Origin: Halomonas sp. CH40
Lineage (GTDB): Bacteria; Pseudomonadota; Gammaproteobacteria; Pseudomonadales; Halomonadaceae
Length of the DNA: 64,000 nt
Direction of reading: 5' to 3'
Assembly: GCA_041875495.1 (NCBI GenBank)
Contig: CP112982.1
Span: forward strand, 2,666,001 to 2,730,000
Below, one piece after another: positions 56,991-64,000 of this stretch; positions within the stretch are counted from its first letter, which is position 1; every line of letters begins with the position of its first letter. The notes below the pieces were generated by a model. That model was given only the letters and a program-made list of their open reading frames with translations, ran no database searches and was not told the DNA's origin. A program made the position numbers and the translations under genes.

Positions 56991-57566
56991 ATGAAAGGCT
57001 TGTTTGCCGTGGTGTTTTTACCTCTGGCGCTGGCAGTGCAGGCGGATTGGCAACTCGACCCCCAGCATTCGAAGCTGACCGCTTCACTTACCCAGAACGA
57101 GGGTGAGGCAGCCAGAACCGAGCAGTATGAAGTGCGCCAGCTACGCGGTGATATCAGCCCGGAAGGTATGCTGCGTTTACCGCTAAGCCTTGATCAGACA
57201 GATGTTTTTACTCGCCTTGGCAATCTGCCTGCCTGGGTCAGCCTGCTGGCCAGCCAGCCTCTGGTGACGCTTGAAGCGCAGATGGCACCTGAGCGACTGG
57301 ACCAACTGGATCTTGGTGAATCAATGATTGAAACGCTGACATTTCGTATACAGACGGATCTGATCAATCAGGAAGAGGCCATTCCGCTGCGCTTTACCCG
57401 TGAAGGGCTGAATGACATCCGTGTCACTCCTGCCGCGCCGATGGCACTGGATGGCAATGCGCTGATGGCCAACCCGACAGTACGCACTCTGCTGGCGCTG
57501 TTAGGCTATCAGCAGCTTGATCCCCATGTGCCAGTGAATCTGTCCGCCCGGCTGATCAATCGCTAG
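56991..57566 (+). CDS. Secreted YceI-like protein
   Basis: 191-aa protein with a signal peptide (1-18, FAVVFLPLALAVQA) and a mature start DWQLDPQHSKLTASLTQNEG like YceI-family lipid-binding periplasmic proteins. The rest is beta-rich but diverged (LGESMIETLTFRIQTDLI, VPVNLSARLINR). GGAG lies seven bases before the ATG. Its stop overlaps the convergent ABC exporter stop (CTAG). Function uncertain; lipid or isoprenoid binding is suggested by the fold only. Confidence 0.65.
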   Translation: MKGLFAVVFLPLALAVQADWQLDPQHSKLTASLTQNEGEAARTEQYEVRQLRGDISPEGMLRLPLSLDQTDVFTRLGNLPAWVSLLASQPLVTLEAQMAPERLDQLDLGESMIETLTFRIQTDLINQEEAIPLRFTREGLNDIRVTPAAPMALDGNALMANPTVRTLLALLGYQQLDPHVPVNLSARLINR

Positions 57567-59401
57567 TCGGCCAGGGTATCCCTATCGCCTGCCCGGGCAG
57601 CCCCGGTCTGTACCCGCCATTGGGCGGCATAATGGCCGTTGGCTGCCAGTAGGCTTGAGTGGTTACCTCGCTCAGCGACCTGCCCTTTTTCGATCACCAC
57701 AATTTCATCAGCATCAACTATGGTGGACAGCCGGTGTGCAATCATGATGACGGTACGCCCGCGGGCAATGCGTTCAAGGGAGCGCTGAATCGCCGCCTCG
57801 GTTTCGTTATCAACCGCGCTGGTAGCTTCATCCAGCACCAATATTGGCGGGTCTTTAAGTAGCGCTCTGGCCAGGGAGAGTCGCTGACGCTGCCCACCCG
57901 ACAGCCGCACACCCCGTTCGCCCACCGGGGTTTCCAGGCCCTGGGGCAATGTTTCAATAAAGCTCCAGGCTTCGGCGGTTTTCGCTGCGTCAATAATTTC
58001 GGCTTCTGGAGCATCGGGTTTGCCATATGCAATGTTGTCACGGATGCTGCCTTCAAACAGGTAGACATCCTGGCTGACCAAGCCAATCGCCTGGCGTAAC
58101 GAGTGCATGCTGACCGCGTTGATCGGCTGGCCATCCACCAGCACTCGGCCGCTGGTGGGGTCATAGAAACGCAGCAGCAGCTTGATCAGGGTGGATTTAC
58201 CTGAGCCAGTCGCCCCGACCAGCGCCAGTGTCGTCCCGGCTGGCACGTGCAGGTCGATGCCCGTCACCCCGACTTGGCTTGATGCATACTGGAAACTCAC
58301 GACATCAAAGCGCACCTCACCCTTGACGGGGTCCGCCAGGGGCGTGGCGCTGTCGTCTTTAACGGTAATCGGCACTTCCAGCAGGTCGAGAATCCGTTTG
58401 GTGCTGGCCATGGCACGCTCGAACAGGTCAATCACCTGAGCAAGCCCCGTCAGCGGCCAGAGCAGGCGCTGGGTAAGGAAAACCAGCACACCGTAGGCAC
58501 CAACGTTAAGATTACCGTTAAGCGCCATCATGCCACCCACTGTAAAGGTCGCCAGAAAGCCCGCCAGAATCGCCATCCGAATCACGGGAATAAACGCAGA
58601 GCTGACCTGAATTGCCCGGCGATTGGCCTCTACATAGGCTTCACTGGCCTCGCGTAGACGCTCGGCTTCACGCGCTTCACTGGTAAAGCTTTTGATGGTG
58701 GCAATGCCGCTCAGGTTATTTGACAGGCGGCTGCCCAGATCGCCGACCTTTTCCCGCACATCGCTGTACAGTGGCCCGGCTTTGCGCTGAAAGAAGAAAG
58801 CGCCCCAGATGATCAGCGGAATCGGGGTAAACGCCAACAGCGCAATCAGCGGCGAAAGTACAAAAAATACCGCGCCCACCGCGACGACCGTAACGCCGAC
58901 CTGAATCAGGGCATTGGCGCCACCATCCAGAAAACGCTCCAGCTGATTGACATCGTCGTTCATGGTGGCCACTAGCTGGCCAGAGCTTCTCGACTCAAAA
59001 AACGCCATATCTAACCGCTGGGCATGTTCATAGGTGTCCTGACGCATATCAGCCTGTAATCGCTGAGCCAGATTGCGCCATAGCACCTGAAAAAGGTATT
59101 CAAACAGCGATTCGCCTGCCCAGATAAAGAAGGTCAGCACAGCCAGTATGGTGATCTGCTCCTGAGGGGATTCAAACCCCAGTCGGGCAACAAAGCTTTT
59201 CTCCTGGTTGACGACCACATCAATCGCTACACCAATCAGGATTTCCGGGGCGATATCAAACAGCTTATTGATAATCGAGCAGGCGCTGGCCGCCACTATG
59301 CGCCGCCGGTAGCCCTTGGCATAGCGCAACAGCCGGATAAGCGCTTGAAAGCTTTGGCTTGAAGATGAATGAGGTTGCGTTGAGGGCGAAGAAGTCGTCA
59401 C
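57563..59401 (-). CDS. ABC exporter, MsbA/lipid-type fused permease-ATPase
   Basis: 612-aa half-transporter. ABC type 1 membrane domain about 25-330 with LDMAFFESRSSGQLVATMNDDVNQLERFLDGGAN and IATIKSFTSEAREAERL, which are common in MsbA-like proteins. ATPase: Walker A GATGSGKSTLIKLL, Q-loop LVSQDVYLFEGSIRDNIAYG, signature LSGGQRQRLSLARALL, Walker B ILVLDEATSAVD, H-switch AHRLSTI. Probably exports a lipid-like or hydrophobic compound as a homodimer. Upstream 207 bp separates it from the divergent receptor gene. Confidence 0.92.
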   Translation of the reverse strand: MTTSSPSTQPHSSSSQSFQALIRLLRYAKGYRRRIVAASACSIINKLFDIAPEILIGVAIDVVVNQEKSFVARLGFESPQEQITILAVLTFFIWAGESLFEYLFQVLWRNLAQRLQADMRQDTYEHAQRLDMAFFESRSSGQLVATMNDDVNQLERFLDGGANALIQVGVTVVAVGAVFFVLSPLIALLAFTPIPLIIWGAFFFQRKAGPLYSDVREKVGDLGSRLSNNLSGIATIKSFTSEAREAERLREASEAYVEANRRAIQVSSAFIPVIRMAILAGFLATFTVGGMMALNGNLNVGAYGVLVFLTQRLLWPLTGLAQVIDLFERAMASTKRILDLLEVPITVKDDSATPLADPVKGEVRFDVVSFQYASSQVGVTGIDLHVPAGTTLALVGATGSGKSTLIKLLLRFYDPTSGRVLVDGQPINAVSMHSLRQAIGLVSQDVYLFEGSIRDNIAYGKPDAPEAEIIDAAKTAEAWSFIETLPQGLETPVGERGVRLSGGQRQRLSLARALLKDPPILVLDEATSAVDNETEAAIQRSLERIARGRTVIMIAHRLSTIVDADEIVVIEKGQVAERGNHSSLLAANGHYAAQWRVQTGAARAGDRDTLAD

Positions 59402-59545
59402 GTCGTTTCCTTGGTTGTCGGGATTTTTCTAGCCTAAAGGACACAGCATATTAGACGCTAGGCGCTGGATTTACAGCTCTCAAGGGGAAGAAACAAAAAT
59501 CAGTCGCAAATAGGAATATATTGCATTAGACTCCATGCAGCAGAT

Positions 59546-59564
59546 GATAACAATAAACATTAAA
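59546..59564. promoter_or_regulatory. Fur-box-like site upstream of TonB receptor
   Basis: GATAACAATAAACATTAAA matches the 19-bp Fur consensus (GATAATGATAATCATTATC) at 14 positions by eye. It lies 45 bp before the receptor ATG, suiting iron-dependent repression. Confidence 0.55.
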
Positions 59565-59579
59565 AAATCAGTGCTATTT

Positions 59580-59598
59580 GTTAATTAATATCATTAAA
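59580..59598. promoter_or_regulatory. Second, weaker Fur-box-like site
   Basis: GTTAATTAATATCATTAAA matches the Fur consensus at 13 of 19 positions and ends at the ribosome-binding site AAAGGAG (59596-59602). Paired Fur sites of this sort are common at siderophore-receptor promoters. Confidence 0.4.
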
Positions 59599-59608
59599 GG
59601 AGATCATA

Positions 59609-61735
59609 ATGCCACGCTTCCCTCGCACGGCCTTGGCCGTCACCATCAGCGTTACCACGACGATGGTTCACGCCCAGGAGTCTGAATCACTGGATAATAT
59701 TGTCGTCTCGGCCAGTGGTTTTGAGCAGGCGATGGTCGATGCCCCGGCGAGTATCTCGGTCATTTCCCGACAGGAACTCCAGCGCCAGCGGGTTACCAGC
59801 GTGGCAGAGGCCCTGCGTGATGTAGAAGGCGTCGATGTAGGCGGGCAAGTGGGCAAAACCGGCGGTCGAACTATCAGCCTGCGTGGCATGCCTAGCGACT
59901 ACACCCTGATCCTGATTGACGGGCGGCGCCAGAATGCGGCTGGCAGCGTCACGCCAAACGGCTTTGGCGCAACGGCTACCAGTTTTTTTCCGCCGGTTTC
60001 CAGCATTGAGCGTATCGAAGTGATCCGCGGGCCAATGTCGACCCTCTATGGCTCTGATGCCATGGGCGGTGTGATCAACATCATCACACGCCGAGTGGAT
60101 CGCGAATGGGTCGGCTCGCTGGGCATTGAAAACACGATTAATCAGGATCGTGACTTTGGTGACCGCCGCGAGGTCAACCTGTACGCCAGTGGCCCCCTGA
60201 TTGAGGATACCTTGGGTGTTCAGCTACGTGGGCGTTTCTATGAACGCGATGCATCAGCACTCACTTACACCGACGCCAGCGGTAACCCCGTTGAGGTCAG
60301 CCAGCGTGGCCCCAGCCCGGTGGAAGGCGACACCTATAACCTGGGTGGCAAGCTGACCTGGACACCTTCCGATAACCATGATCTGTGGCTGGATGGCGAA
60401 GTGAATCGCCAGCGCTATACCAATGACGAATGCCAATTAGGCACCCTGGATGGCCGTACCCGCAGCTGTGCACCCAGCCCGGGCGTCGCCAATGGCTATT
60501 CAGACGAATTGCGCTTCGAGCGCGAGCAGCTGGCGATCGGCCACACCGGGTACTTTGCGGCGGGGACGCTTGAGTCCAGCCTGATGCGCAACACCACACA
60601 AACCAAAGGGCGCACCATTCCAGGTGAAGAAGGGGTGGCCTATGAAGGCTTCCCAGGTATTGTGGGCGGCGCACCCCGCGAGCTTAAAACCACCAATAGC
60701 GTTCTGGATAGCAAGTTTACGCTACCGCTTGGCGAGCATATGACCACCCTCGGGCTGCAGTGGTGGGATGCCGAACTGGATGACGGCCTGGCTAATGAAA
60801 CCTTCGCCCAGACGACCTGGTCGCTGTTTGCTGAAGACGAATGGCTGCTGCGCGATGATCTCGCCCTGACCCTGGGTGGCCGCTACGATCACCACGACGC
60901 CTTTGGCAGCCAGTTCAGCCCGCGTGGCTACCTGGTGTGGAATACCACTGCCCACTGGACGCTGAAAGGCGGTATCAGCCGAGGCTACAAAACGCCCACC
61001 CTGAACGCGCTTCACTCAGGCATCAACGGGGTCACCGGTCAGGGCACCATTCTGACCATCGGCAACCCGGATCTTGAGCCGGAAACCAGCACCAGCAGCG
61101 AACTGGGCGCCCATTACGATAACCAGGCAGGGTTCTCTGCCAGTGCGACGCTCTTCTACAACGAGTTCGACGATAAGATTGCCAGCGGTGACGACATCCT
61201 GGTCGAGAATGATCCTCTGGTACCGGATGGCATCTACAGCCAGCAGGTTAATATTGATGAGGCCGTGACCCAGGGGGTCGAGCTTTCAGCCCGCTATCAA
61301 TTCACGCCTGCATGGCAGTTGAGCGGTAACTACACCTATACCGATAGCGAACAGAAAAGCGGCAACAACCGTGGTGAGCCGCTGACCGATACGCCTGAAC
61401 ACGCTCTCAATACTACCTTGCGCTGGCAAGCCACAGCGAAACTGGATACTTGGCTCTCAGCTGAATACCGCAGCGAACGTTACCGCAACCGGGAAAGCGT
61501 CAGGGGGGCACCGTCTTTTGATGACCTGGGTGACTTCAAAGCCTACTCGCTGTTCCATCTGGGGGCTAACTATGCGGTCACCGATAATCTGAACCTTAGC
61601 GCTACTCTCTACAATCTGTTGGACAAGGACTTTGTTGATTACCGCGCTTACGGCGATGGCACCCGCTTTGGCAATGTGTACGCCAACAGCGAAGAAGGTC
61701 GTCGACTGTGGTTATCAGCACGCTATGCGTTTTAA
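59609..61735 (+). CDS. TonB-dependent siderophore receptor (CirA/FepA-like)
   Basis: 708-aa outer-membrane receptor. A signal peptide (about 1-22, ending HAQ) is followed by a TonB box-like DNIVVSAS, a plug domain (APASISVISRQELQRQRVTSVAEALRDVEGVDVGG, ISLRGMPSDYTLILIDGRRQ, RIEVIRGPMSTLYGSDAMGGVINIIT) and the barrel, ending in LSARYAF with the terminal Phe. A Cys pair (ECQLGTLDGRTRSCAPSP) in an outer loop is typical of FepA/CirA/PfeA catecholate receptors. AAAGGAG precedes the ATG, and Fur-like sites lie upstream. No synthesis genes nearby, so it may take up foreign siderophores. Confidence 0.92.
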   Translation: MPRFPRTALAVTISVTTTMVHAQESESLDNIVVSASGFEQAMVDAPASISVISRQELQRQRVTSVAEALRDVEGVDVGGQVGKTGGRTISLRGMPSDYTLILIDGRRQNAAGSVTPNGFGATATSFFPPVSSIERIEVIRGPMSTLYGSDAMGGVINIITRRVDREWVGSLGIENTINQDRDFGDRREVNLYASGPLIEDTLGVQLRGRFYERDASALTYTDASGNPVEVSQRGPSPVEGDTYNLGGKLTWTPSDNHDLWLDGEVNRQRYTNDECQLGTLDGRTRSCAPSPGVANGYSDELRFEREQLAIGHTGYFAAGTLESSLMRNTTQTKGRTIPGEEGVAYEGFPGIVGGAPRELKTTNSVLDSKFTLPLGEHMTTLGLQWWDAELDDGLANETFAQTTWSLFAEDEWLLRDDLALTLGGRYDHHDAFGSQFSPRGYLVWNTTAHWTLKGGISRGYKTPTLNALHSGINGVTGQGTILTIGNPDLEPETSTSSELGAHYDNQAGFSASATLFYNEFDDKIASGDDILVENDPLVPDGIYSQQVNIDEAVTQGVELSARYQFTPAWQLSGNYTYTDSEQKSGNNRGEPLTDTPEHALNTTLRWQATAKLDTWLSAEYRSERYRNRESVRGAPSFDDLGDFKAYSLFHLGANYAVTDNLNLSATLYNLLDKDFVDYRAYGDGTRFGNVYANSEEGRRLWLSARYAF

Positions 61736-61836
61736 CCCCGTGCCAGGTAATTAGCCATTCATTCTCGGTCATTCACCTTGCCAGTTAGCGGCCTAATTAA
61801 CGACAATAAGGGCTGGATAATCATCAAGGAATGTTA

Positions 61837-62712
61837 ATGCTTGCCGAGCTTTTTGCCGTCATGGCCCCTGTCCTTGCGGGCGCGGGCCTGGGATACACCT
61901 GGGTACGCCAGGGGCACCCCTACCCCGTCGACTTTGTGACCCGCCTGGTGTTTAACATCGGCACGCCTGCTCTGGTGCTGGCATCACTTAGCGGCGCGGA
62001 TATTGATGCCACTACCTTCGGGCGCACCATGCTGGCAACCTCGCTGGTGATGATCGCCATGGCAGCCGCCACCTTTGCGGTGGCCAAACTGCTGGCCCGG
62101 GACTGGCGTGTGCTACTGGCCCCGATGATGTACCCCAATACCGGCAACATGGGGCTGCCCGTGGTGCTTTACGCCTTCGGCAGCGCGGGGTTTGCCTACG
62201 GCATTACCGTCATGGTGACGGTATCACTGTTTCAGTTTACCCTGGGTAGCCTGCTCGGTAGCCAGGGTAACCCACTGAAGACCTTGGCCAAAACTCCGAC
62301 GGTCTATGCCATTGTCATCGCGATGACGCTGCTTTTGACAGATACGTCGCTGCCACTCTGGCTAGCCAACAGTGTCGATTTGATGTCTGGTTTCACCGTA
62401 CCTCTGATGCTGATCACGCTGGGAGTGTCGCTGGCCAGCATTCAGGTTAAGAGTCTGCGCTCCGGTGTTCGCTTCAGCCTGATACGTATACCTCTAGCGG
62501 CGGTGATCGCCTGGGCCATCGGTTACCTGCTCCAGCTGCCCACCCTGGCACACAGCATCTTGATTCTGCAGATGAGCATGCCAGTCGCAGTGTTTAATTA
62601 CCTGTTTGCCCAACGCGCCAAACGTGAGCCTGGGTACGTGGCAAGCCTGGTATTCTGCTCAACCCTGATGGCGTTACTCTACCTGCCGATTCTGCTGGCT
62701 TTATTGATGTAG
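61837..62712 (+). CDS. AEC-family transporter (auxin efflux carrier type)
   Basis: About 291-aa inner-membrane permease with about ten helices. Family stretches: FAVMAPVLAGAGLGYTWVRQG at the start, FNIGTPALVLASLSG, LLAPMMYPNTGNMGLPVVLYAFG, and PLMLITLGVSLASIQ. The ATG at 61837 is six bases from AAGGA, whereas 61831 directly abuts it. Substrates of bacterial members are mostly small carboxylates; not determinable here. Confidence 0.88.
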   Translation: MLAELFAVMAPVLAGAGLGYTWVRQGHPYPVDFVTRLVFNIGTPALVLASLSGADIDATTFGRTMLATSLVMIAMAAATFAVAKLLARDWRVLLAPMMYPNTGNMGLPVVLYAFGSAGFAYGITVMVTVSLFQFTLGSLLGSQGNPLKTLAKTPTVYAIVIAMTLLLTDTSLPLWLANSVDLMSGFTVPLMLITLGVSLASIQVKSLRSGVRFSLIRIPLAAVIAWAIGYLLQLPTLAHSILILQMSMPVAVFNYLFAQRAKREPGYVASLVFCSTLMALLYLPILLALLM

Positions 62713-62784
62713 TGACAACAGCCGTTGAAGCCATCCTGTCTATCCCTGCTAGGCTATAAAGACTGTTCTGGAGGGAGAATCAAC

Positions 62785-64000
62785 GTGGCCATTTTTCATT
62801 GCTTGCCTTTGGGCAGGCGTATAACCAGCATCCTTCTTGCCCTCATAGGCGCCCTGGCCATTAATGCGGCGGCCTATGCCCAATCCTCGCTCAGCGTTAC
62901 CACCCAGCATTTTACGCTGAACATTGAGCGCGTGGCCCATGGGTTGAATCACCCCTGGTCGCTCGCCTTCCTGCCGGATGGCCGCTATCTGGTCAGCCAA
63001 CGCTCAGGGGAGCTTGTGCTGATTGATCAACAAGGCAACCAGCAAACCCTGACAGGCATGCCCAACGTAAGCACCCAGGGCCAGGGCGGCTTGCTGGATA
63101 TTACCCTTCACTCAAGCTTTGGGCAGGCGGATGGCCAAAACGACTGGATCTACTTCACCTGGAGTAAACCTGAGGGCAACCAGAGCCGAACAGCCCTCTC
63201 TCGAGCCAAGTGGCAGGGGGATTCAATTGGGGCCGTTGAACATCTTTTTGAACAGGATCGTGCCTCTGCGCCCGGACGCCATTACGGTTCTCGCCTGGCC
63301 TGGCTTGAAGATGGCACCCTCTTGATGAGCATTGGCGATCGCGGACGTGACCCGAGCCGCGCTCAGGCCCGAGATGATCATGCTGGCTCAACCCTGCGCC
63401 TGACCGATACCGGTGGCGTACCTGACGATAATCCCTTCATTGACGACCCCAGTACGCTGGATGAAATCTATACCCTGGGCAACCGCAACATCCAAGGCTT
63501 AACGGTTCTCAGCAACGGCGACCCCTGGGCAACCGAACATGGCCCACGCACCGGTGACGAACTCAATCAATTGCTGGCAGGTGAAAATTACGGCTGGCCA
63601 AGGGTCAGCCGAGGCAACGACTACACCACCAATCAACCCATTGGTGAGGACTCACTTCCCGGTATGCGCAACCCTGTGCATGTTTTTCAGGGCCGTTTCG
63701 CGCCATCAGGGTTAACGCAAGTGACGTCTGATACTTTCTCGGAATGGCAGGGCCAGTTGCTTGCCGGGGGGCTAGCCAGCCAGCAGCTTATTCGCCTGGC
63801 ACTGGCCAATGGTGAACAAAGCCATTCTGAGAACCAAGGTGACATCACTGATAACAACGCAGAAATTATCGCCCGCGAAGTCGTTTTAAACGGGGAACTG
63901 GGTCGCCTTCGTGACATTCGCCAGGCCCCCGACGGTGCACTCTATTTGTTGACAGATGCCCCGCAGGGAAGCTTGTACCGTTTAAATAGACAGCAGCCCT
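62785..64000 (+). CDS. PQQ-type soluble aldose dehydrogenase (GDH-B/Asd family), 3'-truncated
   Basis: Secreted six-bladed beta-propeller sugar dehydrogenase, open to the right window edge. Start is GTG at 62785 with GGAGGGAG (62770-62777) seven bases upstream. Signal peptide about 1-34 (ITSILLALIGALAINAAAYAQ). Family motifs are HGLNHPWSLAFLPDGRYLVSQRSGEL with the catalytic-His region, RHYGSRLAW, MSIGDRGRDPSRAQ, GNRNIQGLTV, ATEHGPRTGDELN and GENYGWP. It oxidises aldoses with PQQ, which would have to be made or taken up elsewhere. Confidence 0.9.
   Translation, partial: MAIFHCLPLGRRITSILLALIGALAINAAAYAQSSLSVTTQHFTLNIERVAHGLNHPWSLAFLPDGRYLVSQRSGELVLIDQQGNQQTLTGMPNVSTQGQGGLLDITLHSSFGQADGQNDWIYFTWSKPEGNQSRTALSRAKWQGDSIGAVEHLFEQDRASAPGRHYGSRLAWLEDGTLLMSIGDRGRDPSRAQARDDHAGSTLRLTDTGGVPDDNPFIDDPSTLDEIYTLGNRNIQGLTVLSNGDPWATEHGPRTGDELNQLLAGENYGWPRVSRGNDYTTNQPIGEDSLPGMRNPVHVFQGRFAPSGLTQVTSDTFSEWQGQLLAGGLASQQLIRLALANGEQSHSENQGDITDNNAEIIAREVVLNGELGRLRDIRQAPDGALYLLTDAPQGSLYRLNRQQP

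Overview
The window reads as chromosome of a halophilic or halotolerant gammaproteobacterium, most likely Halomonas or a close relative (inference from gene content; no 16S is present). Pointers are a complete glucosylglycerate compatible-solute cassette, a large mechanosensitive channel, pntAB, an ArgO/ArgP pair, and moderately GC-rich sequence with dense, often overlapping genes.

Layout. 1-5.7 kb: a putative operon on the minus strand (zinc-type dehydrogenase, PTPS/QueD-like protein, glycosyltransferase-methyltransferase fusion, LPG-synthase-like membrane protein). It is flanked by a CDP-alcohol phosphatidyltransferase and a 5'-truncated RibD-type reductase, and its product is unknown. 5.8-9.8 kb: glucosylglycerate metabolism, with a GH13_18 phosphorylase convergent with gpgS and its phosphatase. 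10.2-12.4 kb: pta. 12.4-20.2 kb: a full nucleoside salvage locus (deoR divergent from tsx-nupC-deoC-deoA-deoB-deoD-cdd) with a CRP-like site in the divergent promoter. 20.4-31.2 kb: an orphan methyltransferase, a class V aminotransferase, a CBS-BON protein, two J-domain-type proteins, an MscS-type channel, an amidoligase plus glutamine-amidotransferase pair, tpx and a second amidotransferase. 31.3-35.5 kb: DEAD helicase, glutathionyl-hydroquinone reductase, LysR regulator. 35.9-40.2 kb: three cell-wall enzymes (M23 peptidase, YcbB-type L,D-transpeptidase, YkuD_2 protein). 40.3-52.5 kb: chemoreceptor, DUF1415, ABC exporter, pntAB, a tiny independent 38-codon gene, ltaE, argO/argP, cytochrome b561, RlpA-like protein.

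52.5-56.9 kb is the accessory part. An abiE-type (type IV) toxin-antitoxin locus lies next to a tRNA-Ile2(CAU) gene, and its toxin gene is cut in two by an IS110-family element. Element ends, a 2-bp AT duplication and the uninterrupted toxin frame can be reconstructed exactly. The 296-bp non-coding right end contains two short segments matching the two halves of this very insertion site, on opposite strands and flanking a hairpin. That is the arrangement expected of a bridge RNA (seekRNA) target loop, and it is the most exciting signal in the window.

57-64 kb: YceI-like secreted protein, ABC exporter, a TonB-dependent siderophore receptor with two Fur-box-like sites, an AEC permease, and a PQQ-type sugar dehydrogenase running off the right edge.
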